Shown here piece after piece: positions 11,801 through 25,194 of a stretch of DNA of 64,000 nucleotides. Where the stretch lies: contig JBBELK010001108.1 of assembly GCA_037783545.1 (NCBI GenBank), forward strand, positions 29,220 through 93,219. Reading direction: 5' to 3'. Numbering within the stretch: the stretch's first letter is position 1; each line of letters starts with the position of its first letter. The stretch comes from Henricia sp. BOLD:AAB3569. Lineage: Eukaryota; Echinodermata; Asteroidea; Spinulosida; Echinasteridae. The notes below the pieces were generated by a model. It did not search any database and was not told the origin of the DNA. It saw nothing but the letters and a program-made list of their open reading frames with translations. Both the position numbers and the translations under genes were made by a program.

Positions 11801-14800
11801 TTTGAAATTTCTCTGCCATTTCCCGGCGAAAGTCTGTCAATTTTTTATGACAAGTGCGCAATATAGAGAGTTTATGGCATGCAAAATTTGAAGTTCGTCG
11901 GAACATTTTTCGACCTCCAAATTTGCCGACGTTTGGACCACACTTTGACCAAATTGCCGAGCCAAACTGCGGTGCGTTAACGACAGTCCGAATGACTGAG
12001 CATGCGCACAACTCAGGAGTACCCCAAAGAGGTGTGTACAGACAGCCACGGTTTGCGTGAGAGCAGTCAGGAAGCCTCAACCCAGTTTTTTCTAAACTTT
12101 GAAATTTCTCTGCCATTTCCCGGCGAAAGTCTGTCATTTTTTTATGACAAGTGCGCAATATAGAGAGTTTATGGCATGCAAAATTTGAAGTTCGTTGGAA
12201 CATTTTTCGACCTCCAAATTTGCCGACGTTTGGACCACACTTTGACCAAATTGCCGAGCCAAACTGCGGTGCGTTAACGACAGTCCGAATGACTGAGCAT
12301 GCGCACAACTCAGGAGTACCCCAAAGAGGTGTGTACAGACAGCCACGGTTTGCGTGAGAGCAGTCAGGAAGCCTCAACCCAGTTTTTTCTAAACTTTGAA
12401 ATTTCTCTGCCATTTCCCGGCGAAAGTCTGTCAATTTTTTATGACAAGTGCGCAATATAGAAAGTTTAGGGCATGCAAAATTTGAAGTTCGTCGGAACAT
12501 TTTTCGACCTCCAAATTTGCCGACGTTTGGACCACACTTTGACCAAATTGCCGAGCCAAACTGCGGTGCGTTAACGACAGTCCGAATTACTGAGCATGCG
12601 CACAACTCAGGAGTACCCCAAAGAGGTGTGTACAGACAGCCACGGTTTGCGTGAGAGCAGTCAGGAAGCCTCAACCCAGTTTTTTCTAAACTTTGAAATT
12701 TCTCTGCCATTTCCCGGCGAAAGTCTGTCAATTTTTTATGACAAGTGCGCAATATAGAGAGTTTAGGGCATGCAAAATTTGAAGTTCGTCGGAACATTTA
12801 TCGACCTCCAAATTTGCCGACGTTTGGACCACACTTTGACCAAATTGCCGAGCCAAACTGCGGTGCGTTAACGACAGTCCGAATGACTGAGCATGCGCAC
12901 AACTCAGGAGTACCCAAAGAGGTGTGTACAGACAGCCACGGTTTGCGTGAGAGCAGTCAGGAAGCCTCAACCCAGTTTTTTCTAAACTTTGAAATTTCTC
13001 TGCCATTTCCCGGCGAAAGTCTGTCAATTTTTTATGACAAGTGCGCAATATAGAGAGTTTACGGCATGCAAAATTTGAAGTTCGTTGGAACATTTTTCGA
13101 CCTCCAAATTTGCCGACGTTTGGACCACACTTTGACCAAATTGCCGAGCCAAACTGCGGTGCGTTAACGACAGTCCGAATGACTGAGCATGCGCACAACT
13201 CAGGGTACCCCAAAGAGGTGTGTACAGACAGCCACGGTTTGCGTGAGAGCAGTCAGGAAGCCTCAACCCAGTTTTTTCTAAACTTTGAAATTTCTCTGCC
13301 ATTTCCCGGCGAAAGTCTGTCAATTTTTTATGACAAGTGCGCAATATAGAAAGTTTAGGGCATGCAAAATTTGAAGTTCGTCGGAACATTTTTCGACCTC
13401 CAAATTTGCCGACGTTTGGACCACACTTTGACCAAATTGCCGAGCCAAACTGCAGTGCGTTAACGACAGTCCGAATTACTGAGCATGCGCACAACTCAGG
13501 AGTACCCCAAAGAGGTGTGTACAGACAGCCACGGTTTGCGTGAGAGCAGTCAGGAAGCCTCAACCCAGTTTTTTCTAAACTTTGAAATTTCTCTGCCATT
13601 TCCCGGCGAAAGTCTGTCAATTTTTTATGACAAGTGCGCAATATAGAGAGTTTAGGGCATGCAAAATTTGAAGTTCGTCGGAACATTTTTCGACCTCCAA
13701 ATTTGCCGACGTTTGGACCACACTTTGACCAAATTGCCGAGCCAAACTGCGGTGCGTTAACGACAGTCCGAATGACTGAGCATGCGCAAAACTCAGGAGT
13801 ACCCCAAAGAGGTGTGTACAGACAGCCACGGTTTGCGTGAGAGCAGTCAGGAAGCCTCAACCCAGTTTTTTCTAAACTTTGAAATTTCTCTGCCATTTCC
13901 CGGCGAAAGTCTGTCAATTTGTTATTACAAGTGCGCAATATAGAGAGTTTAGGGCATGCACAATTTGAAGTTCGTTGGAACATTTTTCGACCTCCAAATT
14001 TGCCGACGTTTGGACCACACTTTGACCAAATTGCCGAGCCAAACTGCGGTGCGTTAACGACAGTCCGAATGACTGAGCATGCGCACAACTCAGGAGTACC
14101 CCAAAGAGGTGTGTACAGACAGCCACGGTTTGCGTGAGAGCAGTCAGGAAGCCTCAACCCAGTTTTTTCTAAACTTTGAAATTTCTCTGCCATTTCCCGG
14201 CGAAAGTCTGTCAATTTTTTATGACAAGTGCGCAATATAGAGAGTTTAGGGCATGCAAAATTTGAAGTTCGTCGGAACATTTTTCGACCTCCAAATTTGC
14301 CGACGTTTGGACCACACTTTGACCAAATTGCCGAGCCAAACTGCGGTGCGTTAACGACAGTCCGAATGACTGAGCATGCGCACAACTCAGGAGTACCCCA
14401 AAGAGGTGTGTACAGACAGCCACGGTTTGCGTGAGAGCAGTCAGGAAGCCTCAACCCAGTTTTTTCTAAACTTTGAAATTTCTCTGCCATTTCCCGGCGA
14501 AAGTCTGTAAATTTTTTTATGACAAGTGCGCAATATAGAGAGTTTAGGGCATGCACAATTTGAAGTTCGTCGGAACATTTTTCGACCTCCAAATTTGCCG
14601 ACGTTTGGACCACACTTTGACCAAATTGCCGAGCCAAACTGCGGTGCGTTAACGACAGTCCAAATGACTGAGCATGCGCACAACTCAGGAGTACCTCAAA
14701 GAGGTGTGTACAGACAGCCACGGTTTGCGTGAGAGCAGTCAGGAAGCCTCAACCCAGTTTTTTCTAAACTTTGAAATTTCTCTGCCATTTCCCGGCGAAA

Positions 14801-14822
14801 GTCTGTCAATTTTTTATGACAA
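8882..14822. repeat. Higher-order repeat, 5-monomer (about 1486 bp), two full and one partial copy
   Basis: The module is [GCGCAAAACT unit][TTTGTTATTACAAG unit][plain unit][GCACAATTTG unit after TGTAAATTTTTTTATG][CTGCAGTGCG plus GAATTACTG unit]. Copies lie at 8882-10367 and 10368-11853. A third, lacking its last monomer, lies at 13634-14822. The first two also share CAAAGGGGTG (near 9948 and 11434) and GTTTTGTCT (near 10005 and 11491). The stretch 11854-13633 between copies two and three holds a different set of monomers, including two 296-bp units. Confidence 0.85.
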
Positions 14823-16602
14823 GTGCGCAATATAGAGAGTTTAGGGCATGCAAAATTTGAAGTTCGTCGGAACATTTTTCGACCTCCAAATTTGCCGACG
14901 TTTGGACCACACTTTGACCAAATTGCCGAGCCAAACTGCGGTGCGTTAACGACAGTCCGAATGACTGAGCATGCGCACAACTCAGGAGTACCCCAAAGAG
15001 GTGTGTACAGACAGCCACGGTTTGCGTGAGAGCAGTCAGGAAGCCTCAACCCAGTTTTTTCTAAACTTTGAAATTTCTCTGCCATTTCCCGGCGAAAGTC
15101 TGTCAATTTTTTATGACAAGTGCGCAATATAGAGAGTTTAGGGCATGCAAAATTTGAAGTTCGTCGGAACATTTTTCGACCTCCAAATTTGCCGACGTTT
15201 GGACCACACTTTGACCAAATTGCCGAGCCAAACTGCGGTGCGTTAACGACAGTCCGAATGACTGAGCATGCGCACAACTCAGGAGTACCCCAAAGAGGTG
15301 TGTACAGACAGCCACGGTTTGCGTGAGAGCAGTCAGGAAGCCTCAACCCAGTTTTTTCTAAACTTTGAAATTTCTCTGCCATTTCCCGGCGAAAGTCTGT
15401 CATTTTTTTATGACAAGTGCGCAATATAGAGAGTTTATGGCATGCAAAATTTGAAGTTCGTTGGAACATTTATCGACCTCCAAATTTGCCGACGTTTGGA
15501 CCACACTTTGACCAAATTGCCGAGCCAAACTGCGGTGCGTTAACGACAGTCCGAATGACTGAGCATGCGCACAACTCAGGAGTACCCAAAGAGGTGTGTA
15601 CAGACAGCCACGGTTTGCGTGAGAGCAGTCAGGAAGCCTCAACCCAGTTTTTTATAAACTTTGAAATTTCTCTGCCATTTCCCGGCGAAAGTCTGTCAAT
15701 TTTTTTATGACAAGTGCGCAATATAGAGAGTTTACGGCATGCAAAATTTGAAGTTCGTTGGAACATTTTTCGACCTCCAAATTTGCCGACGTTTGGACCA
15801 CACTTTGACCAAATTGCCGAGCCAAACTGCGGTGCGTTAACGACAGTCCGAATGACTGAGCATGCGCACAACTCAGGGTACCCCAAAGAGGTGTGTACAG
15901 ACAGCCACGGTTTGCATGAGAGCAGTCAGGAAGCCTCAACCCAGTTTTTTCTAAACTTTGAAATTTCTCTGCCATTTCCCGGCGAAAGTCTGTCAATTTT
16001 TTATGACAAGTGCGCAATATAGAGAGTTTAGGGCATGCAAAATTTGAAGTTCGTCGGAACATTTTTCGACCTCAAAATTTGCCGACGTTTGGACCACACT
16101 TTGACCAAATTGCCGAGCCAAACTGCGGTGCGTTAACGACAGTCCGAATGACTGAGCATGCGCACAACTCAGGAGTACCCAAAGAGGTGTGTACAGACAG
16201 CCACGGTTTGCGTGAGAGCAGTCAGGAAGCCTCAACCCAGTTTTTTCTAAACTTTGAAATTTCTCTGCCATTTCCCGGCGAAAGTCTGTCAATTTTTTAT
16301 GACAAGTGCGCAATATAGAGAGTTTACGGCATGCAAAATTTGAAGTTCGTTGGAACATTTTTCGACCTCCAAATTTGCCGACGTTTGGACCACACTTTGA
16401 CCAAATTGCCGAGCCAAACTGCGGTGCGTTAACGACAGTCCGAATTACTGAGCATGCGCACAACTCAGGAATACCCCAAAGAGGTGTGTACAGACAGCCA
16501 CGGTTTGCGTGAGAGCAGTCAGGAAGCCTTAACCCAGTTTTTTCTAAACTTTGAAATTTCTCTGCCATTTCCCGGCGAAAGTCTGTCAATTTGTTATGAC
16601 AA
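12745..16602. repeat. Sub-region with 1-bp-short monomers and shared markers
   Basis: Units starting at 12745, 13041, 15714 and 16010 are 296 bp. They carry either GGAGTACCCAAAG (one C lost) or ACTCAGGGTACC (one A lost). The pair 12745-13336 resembles the pair 15417-16009: an unusual TTTATCGACC unit followed by a unit with GTTTACGGC and TTCGTTGG. The pair was therefore copied about 2.67 kb away, with other monomers between. The losses break every open frame that otherwise runs through the satellite. Confidence 0.75.
15120..15416. repeat. Representative satellite monomer
   Basis: A typical unit of the family. It contains two GCATGC hexamers 123 bp apart (174 bp to the next one round) and usually one GTTAAC, so SphI and HpaI sites recur with the period. 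A near-perfect direct repeat, CCAAATTTGCCGA and CCAAATTGCCGA, lies 32 bp apart inside the unit. A 6-bp inverted repeat, CGTCGG and CCGACG, flanks part of that stretch. A T-rich tract (about six Ts before CTAAAC) is the main site of 1-2 bp length variation. The unit length equals 99 codons, which is why one stop-free frame propagates. The origin of the monomer is unknown; I do not recognise it as part of a known transposon, SINE or gene. Confidence 0.95.
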
Positions 16603-17197
16603 GTGCGCAATATAGAGAGTTTAGGGCATGCAAAATTTGAAGTTCGTCGGAACATTTATCGACCTCCAAATTTGCCGACGTTTGGACCACACTTTGACCA
16701 AATTGCCGAGCCAAACTGCGGTGCGTTAACGACAGTCCGAATGACTGAGCATGCGCACAACTCAGGAGTACCCCAAAGAGGTGTGTACAGACAGCCACGG
16801 TTTGCGTGAGAGCAGTCAGGAAGCCTCAACCCAGTTTTTTCTAAACTTTGAAATTTCTCTGCCATTTCCCGGCGAAAGTCTGTCAATTTTTTATGACAAG
16901 TGCGCAATATAGAGAGTTTAGGGCATGCAAAATTTGAAGTTCGTTGGAACATTTTTCGACCTCCAAATTTGCCGACGTTTGGACCACACTTTGACCAAAT
17001 TGCCGAGCCAAACTGCGGTGCGTTAACGACAGTCCGAATGACTGAGCATGCGCACAACTCAGGAGTACCCCAAAGAGGTGTGTACAGACAGCCACGGTTT
17101 GCGTGAGAGCAGTCAGGAAGCCTCAACCCAGTTTTTTTATAAACTTTGAAATGTCTCTGCCATTTTCCGGCGAAAGTCTGTCAATTTGTTATGACAA

Positions 17198-17471
17198 GTG
17201 CGCAATATAGAGAGTTTAGGGCATGCAAAATTTGAAGTTCGTCGGAACATTTTTGGATCACACTTTGACCAAATTGCCGAGCCAAACTGCGGTGCGTTAA
17301 CGACAGTCCGAATGACTGAGCATGCGCACAACTCAGGAGTATCCCAAAGAGGTGTGTACAGACAGCCACGGTTTGCGTGAGAGCAGTCAGGAAGCCTCAA
17401 CCCAGTTTTTTTCTAAACTTTGAAATTTCTCTGCCATTTCCCGGCGAAAGTCTGTCAATTTTTTATGACAA
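17198..17471. repeat. Shortened monomer (24-bp deletion), divergent copy
   Basis: This unit lacks the 24 bp between ACATTTTT and GGACCACAC of the normal monomer; the junction is at about 17254. It also carries a private C-to-T change (GGATCAC). It is the first of six such units in the window and the only one with the T, so it probably separated from the others before their later amplification. Confidence 0.9.
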
Positions 17472-18066
17472 GTGCGCAATATAGAAAGTTTAGGGCATGC
17501 AAAATTTGAAGTTCGTCGGAACATTTTTCGACCTCCAAATTTGCCGACGTTTGGACCACACTTTGACCAAATTGCCGAGCCAAACTGCGGTGCGTTAACG
17601 ACAGTCCGAATTACTGAGCATGCGCACAACTCAGGAGTACCCCAAAGAGGTGTGTACAGACAGCCACGGTTTGCGTGAGAGCAGTCAGGAAGCCTCAACC
17701 CAGTTTTTTCTAAACTTTGAAATTTCTCTGCCATTTCCCGGCGAAAGTCTGTCAATTTTTTATGACAAGTGCGCAATATAGAAAGTTTAGGGCATGCAAA
17801 ATTTGAAGTTCGTCGGAACATTTTTCGACCTCCAAATTTGCCGACGTTTGGACCACACTTTGACCAAATTGCCGAGCCAAACTGCGGTGCGTTAACGACA
17901 GTCCGAATTACTGAGCATGCGCACAACTCAGGAGTACCCCAAAGAGGTGTGTACAGACAGCCACGGTTTGCGTGAGAGCAGTCAGGAAGCCTCAACCCAG
18001 TTTTTTTCTAAACTTTGAAATTTCTCTGCCATTTCCCGGCGAAAGTCTGTCAATTTGTTATTACAA

Positions 18067-20441
18067 GTGCGCAATATAGAGAGTTTAGGGCATGCAAAAT
18101 TTGAAGTTCGTCGGAACATTTTTCGACCTCCAAATTTGCCGACGTTTGGACCACACTTTGACCAAATTGCCGAGCCAAACTGCGGTGCGTTAACGACAGT
18201 CCGAATGACTGAGCATGCGCACAACTCAGGAGTACCCCAAAGAGGTGTGTACAGACAGCCACGGTTTGCGTGAGAGCAGTCAGGAAGCCTCAACCCAGTT
18301 TTTTCTAAACTTTGAAATTTCTCTGCCATTTCCCGGCGAAAGTCTGTCAATTTTTTATGACAAGTGCGCAATATAGAGAGTTTAGGGCATGCAAAATTTG
18401 AAGTTCGTCGGAACATTTTTCGACCTCCAAATTTGCCGACGTTTGGACCACACTTTGACCAAATTGCCGAGCCAAACTGCGGTGCGTTAACGACAGTCCG
18501 AATGACTGAGCATGCGCGCAACTCAGGAGTACCCCAAAGAGGTGTGTACAGACAGCCACGGTTTGCGTGAGAGCAGTCAGGAAGCCTCAACCCAGTTTTT
18601 TCTAAACTTTGAAATTTCTCTGCCATTTCCCGGCGAAAGTCTGTCAATTTTTTATGACAAGTGCGCAATATAGAGAGTTTAGGGCATGCAAAATTTGAAG
18701 TTCGTCGGAATATTTTTCGACCTCCAAATTTGCCGACGTTTGGACCACACTTTGACCAAATTGCCGAGCCAAACTGCGGTGCGTTAAGGACAGTCCGAAT
18801 GACTGAGCATGCGCACAACTCAGGAGTACCCCAAAGAGGTGTGTACAGACAGCCACGGTTTGCGTGAGAGCAGTCAGGAAGCCTCAACCCAGTTTTTTCT
18901 AAACTTTGAAATTTCTCTGCCATTTCCCGGCGAAAGTCTGTCCATTTTTTATGACAAGTGCGCAATATAGAAAGTTTAGGGCATGCAAAATTTGAAGTTC
19001 GTCGGAACATTTTTCGACCTCCAAATTTGCCGACGTTTGGACCACACTTTGACCAAATTGCCGAGCCAAACTGCGGTGCGTTAACGACAGTCCGAATTAC
19101 TGAGCATGCGCACAACTCAGGAGTACCCCAAAGAGGTGTGTACAGACAGCCACGGTTTGCGTGAGAGCAGTCAGGAAGCCTCAACCCAGTTTTTTCTAAA
19201 CTTTGAAATTTCTCTGCCATTTCCCGGCGAAAGTCTGTCAATTTGTTATTACAAGTGCGCAATATAGAGAGTTTAGGGCATGCAAAATTTGAAGTTCGTC
19301 GGAACATTTTTCGACCTCCAAATTTGCCGACGTTTGGACCACACTTTGACCAAATTGCCGAGCCAAACTGCGGTGCGTTAACGACAGTCCGAATGACTGA
19401 GCATGCGCACAACTCAGGAGTACCCCAAAGAGGTGTGTACAGACAGCCACGGTTTGCGTGAGAGCAGTCAGGAAGCCTCAACCCAGTTTTTTCTAAACTT
19501 TGAAATTTCTCTGCCATTTCCCGGCGAAAGTCTGTCAATTTTTTATGACAAGTGCGCAATATAGAGAGTTTAGGGCATGCAAAATTTGAAGTTCGTCGGA
19601 ACATTTTTCGACCTCCAAATTTGCCGACGTTTGGACCACACTTTGACCAAATTGCCGAGCCAAACTGCGGTGCGTTAACGACAGTCCGAATGACTGAGCA
19701 TGCGCGCAACTCAGGAGTACCCCAAAGAGGTGTGTACAGACAGCCACGGTTTGCGTGAGAGCAGTCAGGAAGCCTCAACCCAGTTTTTTCTAAACTTTGA
19801 AATTTCTCTGCCATTTCCCGGCGAAAGTCTGTCAATTTTTTATGACAAGTGCGCAATATAGAGAGTTTAGGGCATGCAAAATTTGAAGTTCGTCGGAATA
19901 TTTTTCGACCTCCAAATTTGCCGACGTTTGGACCACACTTTGACCAAATTGCCGAGCCAAACTGCGGTGCGTTAACGACAGTCCGAATGACTGAGCATGC
20001 GCACAACTCAGGAGTACCCCAAAGGGGTGTATACAGACAGCCACGGTTTGCGTGAGAGCAGTCAGGAAGCCTCAACCCAGTTTTTTCTAAACTTTGAAAT
20101 TTCTCTGCCATTTCCCGGCGAAAGTCTGTCAATTTGTTATGACAAGTGCGCAATATAGAAAGTTTAGGGCATGCAAAATTTGAAGTTCGTCGGAACATTT
20201 TTCGACCTCCAAATTTGCCGACGTTTGGACCACACTTTGACCAAATTGCCGAGCCAAACTGCGGTGCGTTAACGCAGTCCGAATTACTGAGCATGCGCAC
20301 AACTCAGGAGTACCCCAAAGAGGTGTGTACAGACAGCCACGGTTTGCGTGAGAGCAGTCAGGAAGCCTCAACCCAGTTTTTTCTAAACTTTGAAATTTCT
20401 CTGCCATTTCCCGGCGAAAGTCTGTCAATTTTTTATGACAA
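18067..20441. repeat. Higher-order repeat, 4-monomer (1188 bp), two copies
   Basis: The module is [TTTGTTATTACAAG-led unit][CATGCGCGCAAC unit][GGAATATTTTT unit][AGAAAGTTTAGG plus GAATTACTG unit]. It is present at 18067-19254 and again at 19255-20441. The last monomer of the second copy has lost one base (AACGCAGTCC). The first copy has GTTAAGGAC where the second has GTTAACGAC; the second has CAAAGGGGTGTAT. Confidence 0.88.
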
Positions 20442-21629
20442 GTGCGCAATATAGAGAGTTTAGGGCATGCAAAATTTGAAGTTCGTCGGAACATTTTTCG
20501 ACCTCCAAATTTGCCGACGTTTGGACCACACTTTGACCAAATTGCCGAGCCAAACTGCGGTGCGTTAACGACAGTCCGAATGACTGAGCATGCGCACAAC
20601 TCAGGAGTACCCCAAAGAGGTGTGTACAGACAGCCACGGTTTGCGTGAGAGCAGCCAGGAAGCCTCAACCCAGTTTTTTCTAAACTTTGAAATTTCTCTG
20701 CCATTTCCCGGCGAAAGTCTGTCAATTTGTTATGACAAGTGCGCAATATAGAAAGTTTAGGGCATGCAAAATTTGAAGTTCGTCGGAACATTTATCGACC
20801 TCCAAATTTGCCGACGTTTGGACCACACTTTGACCAAATTGCCGAGCCAAACTGCGGTGCGTTAACGACAGTCCGAATGACTGAGCATGCGCACAACTCA
20901 GGAGTACCCCAAAGAGGTGTGTACAGACAGCCACGGTTTGCGTGAGAGCAGTCAGGAAGCCTCAACCCAGTTTTTTCTAAACTTTGAAATTTCTCTGCCA
21001 TTTCCCGGCGAAAGTCTGTCAATTTTTTATGACAAGTGCGCAATATAGAGAGTTTAGGGCATGCAAAATTTGAAGTTCGTTGGAACATTTTTCGACCTCC
21101 AAATTTGCCGACGTTTGGACCACACTTTGACCAAATTGCCGAGCCAAACTGCGGTGCGTTAACGACAGTCCGAATGACTGAGCATGCGCACAACTCAGGA
21201 GTACCCCAAAGAGGTGTGTACCGACAGCCACGGTTTGCGTGAGAGCAGTCAGGAAGCCTCAACCCAGTTTTTTCTAAACTTTGAAATTTCTCTGCCATTT
21301 TCCGGCGAAAGTCTGTCAATTTTTTATGACAAGTGCGCAATATAGAGAGTTTAGGGCATGCAAAATTTGAAGTTCGTCGGAATATTTTTCGACCTCCAAA
21401 TTTGCCGACGTTTGGACCACACTTTGACCAAATTGCCGAGCCAAACTGCGGTGCGTTAACGACAGTCCGAATGACTGAGCATGCGCACAACTCAGGAGTA
21501 CCCCAAAGAGGTGTGTACAGACAGCCACGGTTTGCGTGAGAGCAGTCAGGAAGCCTCAACCCAGTTTTTTCTAAACTTTGAAATTTCTCTGCCATTTCCC
21601 GGCGAAAGTCTGTCAATTTTTTATGACAA

Positions 21630-24600
21630 GTGCGCAATATAGAAAGTTTAGGGCATGCAAAATTTGAAGTTCGTCGGAACATTTTTCGACCTCCAAATTT
21701 GCCGACGTTTGGACCACACTTTGACCAAATTGCCGAGCCAAACTGCGGTGCGTTAACGACAGTCCGAATGACTGAGCATGCGCACAACTCAGGAGTACCC
21801 CAAAGAGGTGTGTACAGACAGCCACGGTTTGCGTGAGAGCAGTCAGGAAGCCTCAACCCAGTTTTTTCTAAACTTTGAAATTTCTCTGCCATTTCCCGGC
21901 GAAAGTCTGTCAATTTTTTATGACAAGTGCGCAATATAGAGAGTTTAGGGCATGCAAAATTTGAAGTTCGTCGGAACATTTTTCGACCTCCAAATTTGCC
22001 GACGTTTGGACCACACTTTGACCAAATTGCCGAGCCAAACTGCGGTGCGTTAACGACAGTCCGAATGACTGAGCATGCGCGCAACTCAGGAGTACCCCAA
22101 AGAGGTGTGTACAGACAGCCACGGTTTGCGTGAGAGCAGTCAGGAAGCCTCAACCCAGTTTTTTCTAAACTTTGAAATTTCTCTGCCATTTCCCGGCGAA
22201 AGTCTGTCAATTTTTTATGACAAGTGCGCAATATAGAGAGTTTAGGGCATGCAAAATTTGAAGTTCGTCGGAATATTTTTCGACCTCCAAATTTGCCGAC
22301 GTTTGGACCACACTTTGACCAAATTGCCGAGCCAAACTGCGGTGCGTTAACGACAGTCCGAATGACTGAGCATGCGCACAACTCAGGAGTACCCCAAAGA
22401 GGTGTGTACAGACAGCCACGGTTTGCGTGAGAGCAGTCAGGAAGCCTCAACCCAGTTTTTTCTAAACTTTGAAATTTCTCTGCCATTTCCCGGCGAAAGT
22501 CTGTCAATTTTTTATGACAAGTGCGCAATATAGAAAGTTTAGGGCATGCAAAATTTGAAGTTCGTCGGAACATTTTTCGACCTCCAAATTTGCCGACGTT
22601 TGGACCACACTTTGACCAAATTGCCGAGCCAAACTGCGGTGCGTTAACGACAGTCCGAATTACTGAGCATGCGCACAACTCAGGAGTACCCCAAAGAGGT
22701 GTGTACAGACAGCCACGGTTTGCGTGAGAGCAGTCAGGAAGCCTCAACCCAGTTTTTTCTAAACTTTGAAATTTCTCTGCCATTTCCCGGCGAAAGTCTG
22801 TCAATTTTTTATGACAAGTGCGCAATATAGAAAGTTTAGGGCATGCAAAATTTGAAGTTCGTCGGAACATTTTTCGACCTCCAAATTTGCCGACGTTTGG
22901 ACCACACTTTGACCAAATTGCCGAGCCAAACTGCGGTGCGTTAACGACAGTCCGAATGACTGAGCATGCGCACAACTCAGGAGTACCCCAAAGAGGTGTG
23001 TACAGACAGCCACGGTTTGCGTGAGAGCAGTCAGGAAGCCTCAACCCAGTTTTTTCTAAACTTTGAAATTTCTCTGCCATTTCCCGGCGAAAGTCTGTCA
23101 ATTTTTTATGACAAGTGCGCAATATAGAGAGTTTAGGGCATGCAAAATTTGAAGTTCGTCGGAACATTTTTCGACCTCCAAATTTGCCGACGTTTGGACC
23201 ACACTTTGACCAAATTGCCGAGCCAAACTGCGGTGCGTTAACGACAGTCCGAATGACTGAGCATGCGCGCAACTCAGGAGTACCCCAAAGAGGTGTGTAC
23301 AGACAGCCACGGTTTGCGTGAGAGCAGTCAGGAAGCCTCAACCCAGTTTTTTCTAAACTTTGAAATTTCTCTGCCATTTCCCGGCGAAAGTCTGTCAATT
23401 TTTTATGACAAGTGCGCAATATAGAGAGTTTAGGGCATGCAAAATTTGAAGTTCGTCGGAATATTTTTCGACCTCCAAATTTGCCGACGTTTGGACCACA
23501 CTTTGACCAAATTGCCGAGCCAAACTGCGGTGCGTTAACGACAGTCCGAATGACTGAGCATGCGCACAACTCAGGAGTACCCCAAAGAGGTGTGTACAGA
23601 CAGCCACGGTTTGCGTGAGAGCAGTCAGGAAGCCTCAACCCAGTTTTTTCTAAACTTTGAAATTTCTCTGCCATTTCCCGGCGAAAGTCTGTCAATTTTT
23701 TATGACAAGTGCGCAATATAGAAAGTTTAGGGCATGCAAAATTTGAAGTTCGTCGGAACATTTTTCGACCTCCAAATTTGCCGACGTTTGGACCACACTT
23801 TGACCAAATTGCCGAGCCAAACTGCGGTGCGTTAACGACAGTCCGAATTACTGAGCATGCGCACAACTCAGGAGTACCCCAAAGAGGTGTGTACAGACAG
23901 CCACGGTTTGCGTGAGAGCAGTCAGGAAGCCTCAACCCAGTTTTTTCTAAACTTTGAAATTTCTCTGCCATTTCCCGGCGAAAGTCTGTCAATTTTTTAT
24001 GACAAGTGCGCAATATAGAGAGTTTAGGGCATGCAAAATTTGAAGTTCGTCGGAACATTTATCGACCTCCAAATTTGCCGACGTTTGGACCACACTTTGA
24101 CCAAATTGCCGAGCCAAACTGCGGTGCGTTAACGACAGTCCGAATGACTGAGCATGCGCACAACTCAGGAGTACCCCAAAGAGGTGTGTACAGACAGCCA
24201 CGGTTTGCGTGAGAGCAGTCAGGAAGCCTCAACCCAGTTTTTTCTAAACTTTGAAATTTCTCTGCCATTTCCCGGCGAAAGTCTGTCAATTTTTTATGAC
24301 AAGTGCGCAATATAGAGAGTTTAGGGCATGCAAAATTTGAAGTTCGTCGGAACATTTTTCGACCTCCAAATTTGCCGACGTTTGGACCACACTTTGACCA
24401 AATTGCCGAGCCAAACTGCGGTGCGTTAACGACAGTCCGAATGACTGAGCATGCGCGCAACTCAGGAGTACCCCAAAGAGGTGTGTACAGACAGCCACGG
24501 TTTGCGTGAGAGCAGTCAGGAAGCCTCAACCCAGTTTTTTCTAAACTTTGAAATTTCTCTGCCATTTCCCGGCGAAAGTCTGTCAATTTTTTATGACAAG

Positions 24601-25194
24601 TGCGCAATATAGAGAGTTTAGGGCATGCAAAATTTGAAGTTCGTCGGAATATTTTTCGACCTCCAAATTTGCCGACGTTTGGACCACACTTTGACCAAAT
24701 TGCCGAGCCAAACTGCGGTGCGTTAACGACAGTCCGAATGACTGAGCATGCGCACAACTCAGGAGTACCCCAAAGAGGTGTGTACAGACAGCCACGGTTT
24801 GCGTGAGAGCAGTCAGGAAGCCTCAACCCAGTTTTTTTCTAAACTTTGAAATTTCTCTGCCATTTCCCGGCGAAAGTCTGTCAATTTTTTATGACAAGTG
24901 CGCAATATAGAAAGTTTAGGGCATGCAAAATTTGAAGTTCGTCGGAACATTTTTCGACCTCCAAATTTGCCGACGTTTGGACCACACTTTGACCAAATTG
25001 CCGAGCCAAACTGCGGTGCGTTAACGACAGTCCGAATTACTGAGCATGCGCACAACTCAGGAGTACCCCAAAGAGGTGTGTACAGACAGCCACGGTTTGC
25101 GTGAGAGCAGTCAGGAAGCCTCAACCCAGTTTTTTCTAAACTTTGAAATTTCTCTGCCATTTCCCGGCGAAAGTCTGTCAATTTTTTATGACAA
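21630..25194. repeat. Higher-order repeat, 4-monomer (1188 bp), three copies
   Basis: Three successive tetramers start at 21630, 22818 and 24006. Monomers two to four carry the same CATGCGCGCAAC, GGAATATTTTT and GAATTACTG markers as the block at 18067-20441. The first monomer is an AGAAAGTTTAGG unit in the first two copies and a TTTATCGACC unit in the third. Replacement of one monomer while the other three stay in register points to conversion or an exchange break inside the module. Confidence 0.88.

Noticed and set aside
15360-15400. CENP-B-box candidate on the minus strand (TTTCGCCGGGAAA)
   Set aside because: TTCG and CGGG are both present but overlap in spacing instead of being seven bases apart, so the motif does not fit.
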